Assembly: GCF_017876095.1 (NCBI RefSeq)
Contig: NZ_JAGINM010000008.1
Span: 186,001 to 250,000, forward strand
Direction of reading: 5' to 3'
Source of the DNA: Azospirillum agricola
GTDB lineage: Bacteria > Pseudomonadota > Alphaproteobacteria > Azospirillales > Azospirillaceae
DNA: 64,000 nt
The position numbers and the translations under genes are program-made. The notes beneath the pieces are model-generated. The model was given only the letters and a program-made list of their open reading frames with translations, did not search any database and was not told the DNA's origin. Below, piece by piece: positions 48,723 to 58,500 of this stretch; positions within the stretch are counted from its first letter, which is position 1, and each line of letters opens with the position of its first letter.

Positions 48723-51700
48723 TCACCCGGCCAGCCGCTGCCCCTCGGTCAGCAACTGCCCGAGCAGCGCCCGCAGGGCCCCCGGCCGCACCGGCTTGTA
48801 GAGCAGGCGGCAGCCCGCCGCCTCGATGTCCTCGCGCACGGCGGCGTCGCGGTCGGCGGTGACGACCGCCGCCGGGATGGCGCTGCCCAGCCGGGCGCGC
48901 AGGGCGCCCAGCGCCTCCACCCCGGTCAGGCTGCGGTCGAGGTGGTAGTCGCTGAGGATCACGTCGGGGATCCGCCCCTCCAGCCCGGCCAGCGCCTGGT
49001 CGGGGTTGGTGGCGGTGACGACCCGGCAGGACCAGCTCGACAGCAGATCCTCGGTCGCCCGCGCGATGGCCGGCTCGTTCTCCAGGCACAGCACCAGCAC
49101 GCCGCGCAGGTCGCGGCCGCGCGGCCGCGCGGCGACGGCGCGCACGGCGACCCGCTCGTCGGTCAGCGGCACCAGCACGGAAAAGGCGCTGCCCCGCCCG
49201 ACGATGGAACGCACCTGCACCGGGTGGTCGAGGATGGTCGCCAGCCGCTCGACGATGGCGAGGCCGAGGCCGAGGCCCTTGCCGCGTTCGTCCGCCTCGT
49301 TGTCGAGCTGGCGGAACTCCATGAAGATCTCCGGCACCTTGTGCTCGGGGATGCCGGGGCCGGTGTCCCACACCTCGATCGACAGGAAGTTTCCGCGCCG
49401 CCGGCAGCCCAGCAGGATGCGCCCGGTGCGGGTGTAGCGCACCGCGTTGGCGAGGTAGTTCTGCAAGATCCGCCGCAGCAGCGTCGGGTCGCTGCGTACC
49501 GTCGCCGAGCTGTCGACCGTCCGCAAGCCCAGCCCGTGACGGCTCGCCAGCACGGTGAACTCCTCGCCCAGCGGCTTCAGCAGCTCGTCGATGCGCATCG
49601 GCACCGGGTTGGGACGGACGACGCCGCTGTCGATCTTCGACACGTCGAGCAGGTCGCCGAGGATCTGCTCGACCGACCGCAGCGAGGCGTCGATCTGGCG
49701 GATCGCCGTGTCCTGGTTGCGCTCGCCCAGCGCCGACAGGAACAGGCGGGCGGCGTGCAGCGGTTGCAGCAGGTCGTGGCTGGCGGCGGCGAGGAAGCGG
49801 GTCTTGCTGCGGTTGGCGCGCTCCGCCTCGCCCTTGGCGGCGGAGAGGTCGCGGGTGCGCTCGGCGATGCGGCGCTCCAGGCTCTCGTTGGCCTCGCGCA
49901 GCGCGGCGGCGGCGCGGTGACGCTCGGTCACGTCGGTGTAGACGGCGACGAAGCCGCCGCCCGGCATCGGGTTGGTGGCGATCTCCAGCACCGAGCCGTC
50001 GGGCCGCACCCGCTCGTAGACGTCCGGCCTGTTGCGGCGGCGCGGGTCGGAGCGGCGCTCCAGCAGGGTTTCGATCTCGCCGTTGTGGCCGTACTCGCCG
50101 CGCCGGTCGATGAAGCCGACGATGTCCTCCAGCGAGGTGCCGACCTGCACGAAGCCGTCCGGCAGCTCCAGCAGCACGACGAACTGGTTGTTCCAGGTGG
50201 CGACCCGCCAGTCCTCGTCGAACACGGCGATGCCCTGGGGGACATTCTCCACGGTGGCGCGCAGCAGCTCGTGCTGCTTGAGGATGGCGCGCGACGCCTC
50301 GTCGATGATCGAGCGGGCGTCGGTGCGCGACAGCCGCCGGTCGGACAGCAGCCCGGCCACCACCACGCGGGCCGAGGCCGAGCCGACCGCGCCGGCCAGA
50401 AGCCGCTCGGTCATCTGGATCGCCTCGCCGTCGCTGCGGGCGAGCAGCGCGGTCTGGAGGTCGCCGTCGCGCACGGCGGTGAAGCGGCGGAAGGCGGCGT
50501 CGGCGCGTGGGCCCCCGACGTAGCGCACCGCGAGGTCGTGCAGGTCGGCCAGCGTCGCCCCGCGCGGCCCGTGCGCCTCGCCGTCCGCCGAGCGGCGCAG
50601 GCTCATGAAGCGGGCGGCCTGCTGCTTCTCCAGGGTGGAGGGGCGGGTCAGCAGCGAGATGACGACGAACAGCAGGATGTTGGGGCCGAGGCTCCACAGC
50701 GCCGCGTTGGTCAGCGGGTCGATGCCGCCGATGCCGGCGAGCGCCACCGGGCTGAGGCCGGTCATGCCGAACGGCCCCTCCTTCAGCGCGCTCGGCGCCA
50801 GCCAGCCGGCGTCGGCGAAGGAGGGCAGCAGCATGGTGTAGGCCCAGCCGAGGAAGCCGGCGCAGATTCCGGCGAAGGCGCCGGCCCGGCTGGCGCGGCT
50901 CCACACCAGCCCGCCGAGCAGCGCCGGGGCGAACTGCGCCACCGCCGTGAAGCTCATCATGCCGATGGTCGCCAGCGGGAAGGCCGAGCCGATCAGCCGG
51001 TAGCAGCCGTAGGACAGCAGCACCAGCACGATCACCGCCGAGCGGCGCACCGCCAGCAGCACGGCCGCCGGCTCGTCGCGCAGGCGGCGGTCGTCGGGGC
51101 GCAGCGCCATCAGCAGCGGCACCGCGATGTCGTTGCAGATCATGGTGCTGAGCGCCACCATCTCGACCAGGATCATGCTGGTCGCCGCCGACAGCCCGCC
51201 GATGAAGGCGATCAGCGCCAGCCAGGGCCAGCCATGTTCGAGCGGGATGGAGACCATGAAGGTGTCGGCGTTGATCGCGCCGTCGGGGAACAGCATCAGC
51301 CCGGCCAGCGCCACCGGCAGCACGAACAGGTTGATGACGATCAGATAGGCCGGGAACAGCCGGGCGGTGGAGCGCACGTCGCCGGTGTGGGTGTTCTCCA
51401 CCACCGCGACGTGGAACTGGCGCGGCAGGCAGAGGATCGCCAGCCCCGACAGCACGCAGGCGACCCACCAGTCGGCGCCGATGCTGCCCAGCCGCATCAG
51501 CTCCAGGAAACCCGGATGGTTGGCGGCGACCTCGATGAAGTTGGCCGGGTTGCCGAAGAAGGCGAAGGCGATGGCCGCCCCGACCCCGAGCGAGGCGGCG
51601 AGCTTGACCACCGATTCGGCGGCGATGGCCATCATCAGGCCGCGGTGGTGCTCGTTGGCGGAGATGCTGCGGACGCCGAACAGGATGGCGAAGGCGGCCA

Positions 51701-52202
51701 TCAGCAGGGCCGCCAGCAGCGCCGTGCCGCCGGGAAGCTGGTTGACCCCCGGCCCCAGCGTGTCGCCGGCCAGGATCTCGAAGCTGACGCTGATCGCCTT
51801 CAACTGAAGGGCGATGTAGGGGAGAAGGCCGATCACCGCCGTGACGGTGACGAGCGCCGCGAGGCCGCGGCTCTTGCCGTAGCGGGCCGACAGGAAGTCG
51901 GAGATGGAGACGACGTTCTCCGACTTCGCCACCCGGACGATGCGGGCCAGCACCGGCCAGCCCAGCCCGATCATCACGATCGGGCCGATGTAGATCGGCA
52001 GGAAGTAGAAGCCGCCGGTCGCCGCCCGCCCGACCGCGCCGTAGAAGGTCCAGGAGGTGCAGTAGACCCCGAAGCTCAGCGCGTAGAGCAGCGGCGTGCG
52101 CCGCTCCCCGCCGCTGCCGGCCGTGCGGTCGCCGTACCACGCGATGGCGAACAGCGACAGCAGGTAGGCCAGCGACGCGGCGACGATCAACCAGCTTTCC
52201 AT
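48723..52202 (-). CDS. CbrA-like fusion of sodium/solute symporter and hybrid histidine kinase
   Basis: 1159 residues. The first 500 or so residues form an SLC5/SSS-type transporter with about thirteen helices (SFGVYCTSWTFYGAVGRAAT near 43-62). A PAS domain (about 650-770) precedes the kinase core with H-box AAASHDLLQPLHAAR (about 810) and N-box LQNYLANAVRYTRTG (about 917). The receiver has its Asp in VILSDYHLD (about 1081) and Lys in LLYKPVRPG. CbrA-type proteins couple substrate transport or sensing to carbon/nitrogen control. It lies about 130 bases downstream of an MHS symporter gene in the same direction, which may form a functional pair. No CbrB regulator is adjacent. Confidence 0.92.
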   Translation of the reverse strand: MESWLIVAASLAYLLSLFAIAWYGDRTAGSGGERRTPLLYALSFGVYCTSWTFYGAVGRAATGGFYFLPIYIGPIVMIGLGWPVLARIVRVAKSENVVSISDFLSARYGKSRGLAALVTVTAVIGLLPYIALQLKAISVSFEILAGDTLGPGVNQLPGGTALLAALLMAAFAILFGVRSISANEHHRGLMMAIAAESVVKLAASLGVGAAIAFAFFGNPANFIEVAANHPGFLELMRLGSIGADWWVACVLSGLAILCLPRQFHVAVVENTHTGDVRSTARLFPAYLIVINLFVLPVALAGLMLFPDGAINADTFMVSIPLEHGWPWLALIAFIGGLSAATSMILVEMVALSTMICNDIAVPLLMALRPDDRRLRDEPAAVLLAVRRSAVIVLVLLSYGCYRLIGSAFPLATIGMMSFTAVAQFAPALLGGLVWSRASRAGAFAGICAGFLGWAYTMLLPSFADAGWLAPSALKEGPFGMTGLSPVALAGIGGIDPLTNAALWSLGPNILLFVVISLLTRPSTLEKQQAARFMSLRRSADGEAHGPRGATLADLHDLAVRYVGGPRADAAFRRFTAVRDGDLQTALLARSDGEAIQMTERLLAGAVGSASARVVVAGLLSDRRLSRTDARSIIDEASRAILKQHELLRATVENVPQGIAVFDEDWRVATWNNQFVVLLELPDGFVQVGTSLEDIVGFIDRRGEYGHNGEIETLLERRSDPRRRNRPDVYERVRPDGSVLEIATNPMPGGGFVAVYTDVTERHRAAAALREANESLERRIAERTRDLSAAKGEAERANRSKTRFLAAASHDLLQPLHAARLFLSALGERNQDTAIRQIDASLRSVEQILGDLLDVSKIDSGVVRPNPVPMRIDELLKPLGEEFTVLASRHGLGLRTVDSSATVRSDPTLLRRILQNYLANAVRYTRTGRILLGCRRRGNFLSIEVWDTGPGIPEHKVPEIFMEFRQLDNEADERGKGLGLGLAIVERLATILDHPVQVRSIVGRGSAFSVLVPLTDERVAVRAVAARPRGRDLRGVLVLCLENEPAIARATEDLLSSWSCRVVTATNPDQALAGLEGRIPDVILSDYHLDRSLTGVEALGALRARLGSAIPAAVVTADRDAAVREDIEAAGCRLLYKPVRPGALRALLGQLLTEGQRLAG

Positions 52203-52330
52203 CGGGCTTTCCGCCCTCCTTTTTCGAACTTTTTCTCCCTATGGGTGCCGAGGATAGCACAGGAACGAAAAAGGGGCGGAGGGAATGACCCTCCGCCCGC
52301 TCCGGAGCGCGACCGGCGTCGGGGAAACCG

Positions 52331-54049
52331 TCAGTCGTGCTTGTAGATGTCGACGTCCTTGGTCTCGCGGACGAACAGCATGCCGATCACGAAGGTCGCG
52401 GCGGCGATGATGATCGGGTACCAGAGGCCGGAGTAGATGTCGCCGGTCGCCGCCACGATGGCGAAGGAGGTCGTCGGCAGGAAGCCGCCGAACCAGCCGT
52501 TGCCGATGTGGTAGGGCAGCGACATCGAGGTGTAGCGGATCTTGGTCGGGAACATTTCGACCAGCATGGCGGCGATCGGGCCGTAGACCATCGTCACGTA
52601 GATGACCAGCACGGTCAGCAGCAGCACGACCATGACGGTGTCGATGCGGGCCGGGTCGGCCTTGGCCGGGTAGTTGGCGGTCTTCAGCGCGTCGCCCAGC
52701 CCCTTGTCGAAGGCGGCGCCGGCGGCCTTGGCGTCGGTCGGCGTGGCGGCGTGGGTCGAGGGGCCGTGGCCGAGCGACACGGTGGTCTGGTTCGACGGGG
52801 CGGCCGAGTAGGACGGAATGACGGTGGAGCCGACCTTGATCGAGGCGATGGTGCCGGCCGGTGCGGCCTCGTTGGAGTAGGGGATGCCGCGGCGGACCAG
52901 CGCGCTCTTGGCGATGTCGCAGGAGCTGGTGAATTGGCTGGTGCCGACCGGGTTGAACTGGAAGGAGCACTCGTTCGGGTCGGCGGTGACGACCACGGGG
53001 GCGGTGGCGATGGCCTCTTCAAGGGCCGGGTTGGCGTAGTGGGTGATGCCCTTGAACAGCGGGAAGTAGGTCAGGCAGGCGAGCACCAGCCCGGCCATGA
53101 TGATCGGCTTGCGGCCGATCTTGTCGGACAGGGTGCCGAAGATCACGAAGAAGGGGGTGCCGAGCAGCAGGGCGGCGGCGATCATCAGGTTGGCCGCCTG
53201 GGCGTCGACCTTCAGCGTCTGGGTCAGGAAGAACAGGGCGTAGAACTGGCCCGTGTACCAGACCACCGCCTGGCCGGCGACGAGGCCGAACAGCGCCAGA
53301 AGCACGACCTTCAGGTTCGGCCAGCGGGCGAAGGATTCGGTCAGCGGCGCCTTGGAGTGCTTGCCCTCCTCCTTCATCTTCTTGAAGGCGGGCGACTCGT
53401 TCAGCATCAGGCGGATCCACACCGAGATGCCGAGCAGCACGATGGAGATCAGGAACGGGATGCGCCAGCCCCAGTCGTTGAAGGCTTCCGGCGACATCGA
53501 CACGCGGCAGCCCAGGATCACCAGCAGCGACAGGAACAGGCCGAGCGTCGCGGTGGTCTGGATCCAGGAGGTGTAGTTGCCGCGCCGGCCGTGCGGGGCG
53601 TGCTCGGCGACGTAGGTCGCGGCACCGCCATACTCGCCGCCCAGCGCCAGGCCTTGCAGCAGGCGCAGGACGATCAGGATGATCGGGGCCGCGATGCCGA
53701 TGGCGGCGTAGTTCGGCAGGATGCCCACGATGAAGGTGGACAGGCCCATGATCAGGATGGTGACGAGGAAGGTGTATTTGCGGCCGATCATGTCGCCGAG
53801 CCGGCCGAACAGCAACGCGCCGAAGGGCCGCACGGCGAATCCGGCGGCGAACGCCATCAGCGCGAAGATGAAGGCGGCGGTCGGGTTGACGCCCGAGAAG
53901 AACTGCATGGCGATGACCGCGCTGAGCGATCCGTACAGGTAGAAGTCGTACCATTCGAAGACGGTGCCGAGCGACGAGGCGAAGATCACCTTCTTCTCCT
54001 CGGCGGTCATTGGACGGACGGATTCCGTCGTCGAAGCCGCATAGGCCAT
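52331..54049 (-). CDS. MHS-family MFS transporter with large extracytoplasmic insert
   Basis: 572 residues, longer than the usual 430-450. It is a metabolite:H+ symporter type MFS protein: FEWYDFYLYGSLSAVIA, GRLGDMIGRKYTFLVTI, GLALGGEYGGAATYVAEHAP and GTLSDKIGRKP are the family loops. Twelve helices are split by an insert at about 340-465 that holds two Cys (PNECSFQF, SSCDIAK), which could form a disulfide outside the membrane. Substrates of the family include dicarboxylates, betaine and sugar acids. The transporter/kinase gene follows downstream. Confidence 0.88.
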   Translation of the reverse strand: MAYAASTTESVRPMTAEEKKVIFASSLGTVFEWYDFYLYGSLSAVIAMQFFSGVNPTAAFIFALMAFAAGFAVRPFGALLFGRLGDMIGRKYTFLVTILIMGLSTFIVGILPNYAAIGIAAPIILIVLRLLQGLALGGEYGGAATYVAEHAPHGRRGNYTSWIQTTATLGLFLSLLVILGCRVSMSPEAFNDWGWRIPFLISIVLLGISVWIRLMLNESPAFKKMKEEGKHSKAPLTESFARWPNLKVVLLALFGLVAGQAVVWYTGQFYALFFLTQTLKVDAQAANLMIAAALLLGTPFFVIFGTLSDKIGRKPIIMAGLVLACLTYFPLFKGITHYANPALEEAIATAPVVVTADPNECSFQFNPVGTSQFTSSCDIAKSALVRRGIPYSNEAAPAGTIASIKVGSTVIPSYSAAPSNQTTVSLGHGPSTHAATPTDAKAAGAAFDKGLGDALKTANYPAKADPARIDTVMVVLLLTVLVIYVTMVYGPIAAMLVEMFPTKIRYTSMSLPYHIGNGWFGGFLPTTSFAIVAATGDIYSGLWYPIIIAAATFVIGMLFVRETKDVDIYKHD

Positions 54050-54317
54050 GTTTCCACACCTCCCAGTTCGATTTGTCCAGTTCGATTTGCCGAATCTTGA
54101 CGTGGCCCGGTTTGGCCGGGGCCGTTCCGCCGGGGTGGCGTCGGGTCATCGCCGCTGGGGTGACGGTGGGGCGTATGACCGAGCGCACTCCTCGGTTATC
54201 GGACTGATTGTGCGCACTCTAAACTATTTGCGTCACCCCCTACCATGGTCGGGGGTGGGGCGGTGGTGGGATGGTGTAGATTTTCCCGTTCACGGTCGGG
54301 GCCGCGGCGGAAGGCGC
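54050..54317. other. Upstream region of the MHS transporter
   Basis: No gene seen. It should hold the transporter promoter on the minus strand. It contains a dyad at 54234-54257 (CACCCCC...GGGGGTG around ACCATGGT) and borders the interspersed repeat that starts at 54318. Confidence 0.45.
54234..54257. promoter_or_regulatory. Dyad upstream of the MHS transporter
   Basis: CACCCCC and GGGGGTG flank a self-complementary ACCATGGT core, about 190 bases upstream of the transporter start. It could be an operator or simply a hairpin; there is no matching regulator gene nearby. Confidence 0.35.
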
Positions 54318-54437
54318 TAAGAGCGCCCAACAGAAGCTTGGGTCGTCTCTCGACCCGTCATCCCCGCCTTCGCGGGGATGACGGCCCCATTGGGCACCGA
54401 TGGTGAAAACGGAACTCTGTTTGGCGCTCCTGGCCGG
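54318..54437. repeat. 120-bp palindromic interspersed repeat, copy 2
   Basis: Same length and about 91% identical to 22379-22498. The central hairpin (54357-54382) is unchanged and the outer inverted ends have one mismatch (AAGAGCGCC / GGCGCTCCT). Like copy 1 it ends a few bases short of the 3' end of a minus-strand gene, here the binding-protein gene stopping at 54444. Confidence 0.85.
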
Positions 54438-54443
54438 AATGCC

Positions 54444-55511
54444 TTATTGGAACACCGGCGCATAGAGCAGGCCGCCCTGCGTCCAGGGCCTGTTCGGCCC
54501 GCGTTCGAGCCGGAAGGGCGAGCGGGCGCCGAGGTTGCGCTCGAAGATCTCGCCGTAATTCCCGACCTGCACGATCGCCTGATAGGCCCAGTCGGGCCGC
54601 AGGCCGATCCGCCGCGCCGCCTCGGGCATCCCGTCGAGCAGGCGCTGCACCTCGCTGTTGCCGGTGATGCGCAGGAAGCCGGCGTTCTCGCCGGTCACCC
54701 CGGCGTCGTCGGCCAGGAACAGCGCGAACATGGTCCAGCGCACCACCGCCAGCCACTGGCGGTCGAGGTTGGAGGTGAGCGGCGCGATCGGCTCGCGCGA
54801 CGGCACCGGCGGCCGGGCGAGGATGAGGGAGTCCGGCGGCGCGTCGAGCGTGCGCAGCGCCGCGGCCAGCAGCGCCATGTCGGCCGACAGGGCGGCGCAC
54901 TCGCGTCCGATGAAGGCTTGCAGGGCGTCCGGCCAGGTCGCGAAGCTGCGCAGGGTCCAGGGCTTTCCGCCGCGCGCGACGAGATCCTCCAGCGCCCAGT
55001 GCGAGGTGGTCGCCGCCGGCACGCAGACCGTCGCCGTCCCGCCATCCAGCGGCGAATGGCCGTCGGGCGCCCGCCACGCGGCGATCCCCTGCTCGTCGTG
55101 GAACACCGGGGGGCCGAAGTCGATCGGCAGGGTGGCGTCGCGCGTCAGCGTCCAGGAGGTCTGGGCGAAGGACACGTCGACCTCGCCGGCGGCGACGGCG
55201 GCGAATTCCTGCGGCTTGGACAGGCGGCGGATCTCCACCGCGTCGGCCTTGCCCAGCACGGCGGCGGCCAGCGCCCGGCAGAGATCGACCATGAAGCCGA
55301 CCGGCCGGCCGGCACCGTCGTTGGCGGCGAAGCCGGGGTTGTAGGAGACGCCGCAGCGCACCACGCCGCGCCGTTCGATCTCGGCCAGGGTGGGGGACGG
55401 GTCGGCGGCCTGCGCACGCCCTGCCCACGGTGTCGCCCATGGCGTCGCCCATTGGGCCGCCCACAGCGCGGCCAGCAGACCCAGCGCGGTCACGAAACGG
55501 TGCGGCCTCAT
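54444..55511 (-). CDS. Periplasmic solute-binding protein, family 3 (general amino-acid type)
   Basis: 355 residues with a signal peptide (cleavage near GRAQAADPS, about 36). The family-3 fold resembles AapJ/BztA-type binding proteins: EIERRGVVRCGVSYNPGFAAN, VGFMVDLCRALAAAVLG, and VDVSFAQTSWTLTRDATLPI. There are no permease or ATPase genes beside it. Instead it is divergent, with 81 bases between starts, from a hybrid kinase with a large periplasmic domain. It may therefore serve as a periplasmic sensor subunit rather than a transport component. Confidence 0.85.
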   Translation of the reverse strand: MRPHRFVTALGLLAALWAAQWATPWATPWAGRAQAADPSPTLAEIERRGVVRCGVSYNPGFAANDGAGRPVGFMVDLCRALAAAVLGKADAVEIRRLSKPQEFAAVAAGEVDVSFAQTSWTLTRDATLPIDFGPPVFHDEQGIAAWRAPDGHSPLDGGTATVCVPAATTSHWALEDLVARGGKPWTLRSFATWPDALQAFIGRECAALSADMALLAAALRTLDAPPDSLILARPPVPSREPIAPLTSNLDRQWLAVVRWTMFALFLADDAGVTGENAGFLRITGNSEVQRLLDGMPEAARRIGLRPDWAYQAIVQVGNYGEIFERNLGARSPFRLERGPNRPWTQGGLLYAPVFQ

Positions 55512-55592
55512 CCTTCTCCCCTGATCCGACGGCGGCGCTATGATACGCTCGGCCCGCGACGGGCGGCACCCCTTGAGAGAGACGGATCGGGC

Positions 55593-58500
55593 ATGGCGGG
55601 AAGGGGGGCGGGCAAGGGAGCGGGCAAGGGAGCGGGAAGGATCGGGGCTCTCGGGATCGGGGTCGGCGCCCGGCTGTTCGGCGCGCTCGCCTTCAACGGG
55701 CTGGTCGCCTTCCTGATCGGGCTCGGCGCCTACGTCGCCTTCGACGGGCTGCACGCCGGCATCACGCGGGTGACCTCCGAGCAGTTTCCCGCCGTCGTCG
55801 CCGCGGCGCGGCTGGAGCGCCAGCACCAGCGCATCATGCGCACCCTGGAACAGCTGGCCCTGTCGAACGACAATTTCGGCCGCGAGACGATCAACCAGGG
55901 CCTGTCCGACCAGCTCAACGGCTATGACCGGCTGCTCGCCGAGCTGGAATCCGGCGACGGCCGGCCGGGCCCCCGGCTGGGCGGGCTGAAGCAGCAGCGC
56001 GACGAGATCCTGCGGCTGCGCGAGGCGATCGATCGCGGGGTCGCCGTCCGCATCGCCGCCCGCCGCGCCCTGACCGAGCGCGACCGCGACGTCCGGCGGC
56101 TGGCCGACGCGCTGGCCGACCCGGCGCTGCGCGGGCAGGAGGACGTCGCCGTCCAGCGCTGGCTGGCGAAGGCGGAACGGCTGCTGTTCCTGATCGCCTC
56201 GGTCCATCAGACCGAGAACAGCTTCGCCCTGACCCGGCTGGGCGAGACCGCCGCCGCCCAGCTCGCCGTCCTGACCGGCGACGGCGCCGGCCTGCCGGAG
56301 GGGATGCGGGAGCCGGCGGCGCGGCTGGTCGGCGGCCTGCGCGCGGTGGTCGAGGGCGAGCGCTCGGTCTTCCGCCAGCGCCAGGCCGACTTGCAGGCGT
56401 CGGAGGCGCTGACCGGGCTGGTCGACCGCGCCAACCAGATCTCGCTGGTCAACACCGGGCTGAACACCGGCATCCTGGTCGAGCAGACCAAGGCCGCCGA
56501 GGACAGCCGCCGGCAGATCATCGACGTGTCGACGACCTACACCCGGCTGTTCTTCGCCTCGGTCGGGGTGGTGGTGATCGGCATGGTGCTGTCGGTCGCC
56601 TACGTCCGCCGCAAGGTGCTGGCGCGGCTGTGGGCGGTCAGCGAGGCGATCCGCGACCGCACCGACGGGGGGGACGCGGAGATCCCCGCCACCGGCACCG
56701 ACGAGATCGGCGAGCTGGCCCGCGCGCTGCGCTTCTACATCCACGAGACCGAGGTGAAGAGCGAGGCTCTGCGCCGCAACGAGCAGTGGCTGCGCACGGT
56801 GCTGGAGGCGGCCCCCGTCCCGCTGGTGATCTCCGGCCGGGCCGACGGGGCGATCCGCTTCGTCAACCGGCGCGCCGCCGACCTGTTCGGGGTGGCGGAG
56901 GCGAAAATCCTGCTCGGCCGCCCGGCGTCGAGCGTCTGGTCGGCGCCGGCGGTGCGCGAGGATTTCGTCCGCGACGTCTTCGCCACCGGCCTCGCGCTGG
57001 ACGTGGAAACCGAGCTGGTCACCGAATCCGGGCACCGCATCTGGGGTCTGCTGTCCGGCATCGCCTTCGAATTCCAGGGCGAGGAGGTGCTGCTCAGCTC
57101 GGTCGTCGACATCACCCGTCGCCGCGAGGCGGAGGAGGAGCTGCGGCGGACCCGCGCCTTCCTCGACGCGGTGATCGACAACGTGCCGAGCGTGCTCTAC
57201 GTGCTCGACGGCGACAGCGGCCGGGTCGTGCTGTGGAACCGCGCGGCGGAAGAGGCGTTCGGCACCAGCCGTGCTGCCATCCAGGGCCGCGCGCTGCCGG
57301 ACGCGCTGGGCGAGGAGACCGGCCGCGCGTTGGCCGGCGGCCCCGCCGGGGCGATGCGCGCGCTGGGTCTGGAGGAGCTGGCGCTGACCCGCAACGGCGA
57401 GACGGCGGTCTTCGCGTTGCAGCGCCACCCCTTCGAATGGTCGGGCGACGGGCGCTGTCCCATCATCTGCATCGCCAACGACATCACCGCCTCGCGCCGG
57501 GCGCGCGAGGAGCTGCGGCAGGCCAAGGAGCGGGCCGAGCGCGCCGACGCCGCCAAGACCGAGTTCCTCGCCACCGTCAGCCACGAGATGCGCACCCCGC
57601 TGAACGGCATCCTCGGCCTGTGCCGGCTGCCGCTGACCGGGCGGCTGGAACCGGGGGAGCGGCGCTACGCCGTGTCGATCATGCGCTGCGGCCACGGGCT
57701 GCTCGACCAGGTCAACGACATCCTCGACCTGCGCAAGATCGAGGACGGCAAGCTCGACCTCGACCCCGCGCCCTGCGCACTGCTGCCGGTGCTGGAGGAG
57801 GTCGTCGCGACGGTCGAGAGCCTCGCCAACGAGAAGGGCATCGCGCTGGATCTGGAGATCGCGCCGGAGGTGCCGGAACTGGTGGTGGTCGACCGCCAGC
57901 GGCTGCGGCAGATCCTGGTCAACCTCGTCGGCAACGCCGTGAAGTTCACCGAGCGCGGCGGGGTCGACGTGCGGGTGAGCCTGTCGCGTGACGGCGATGC
58001 GGGCGAGCGTCTGGTGACGAGCGTGCGCGACACCGGCATCGGCGTGCCGCCCGACCGCCGCGCCGCCATCTTCGAGAAGCTGGAGCAGGCCGATTCCAGC
58101 ATCGCCCGCCGCTTCGGCGGCAGCGGCCTCGGGCTGGCCATCGTGCGCCATCTGCTGAACGCCATGCGGGGCACCATCGCGGTGGACAGCGCGGTCGGGC
58201 TGGGCAGCATCTTCACCGTCGCCATCCCGCTGGAGCGGGTCGCGGCGGCCAGCCCGCCGGCGGCGCCGGGATGGCTGCTGCCGATCCACCGGGTGCGCTC
58301 GCTGGCCCTGCTGCTGGTCGAGGACGACGCCATCAACCGCGAGGTGGCGCTGGGGCTGCTGTCCGACGCCGGCCACCGCGTCACCGTCGCCGAGACGGGG
58401 GAGAAGGCGCTGGCGCTGGCGGCGCAGCGGACGTTCGACGCGGTGCTGCTCGACATCCGCCTGCCCGACATCGACGGGCCGGAGGTGGCGCGCCGCATCC

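Noticed and set aside
48942..52346. A 1134-codon plus-strand open frame
   Set aside because: It is antisense to the CbrA-like gene. Its product is Gln/His/Ala-rich and matches nothing.
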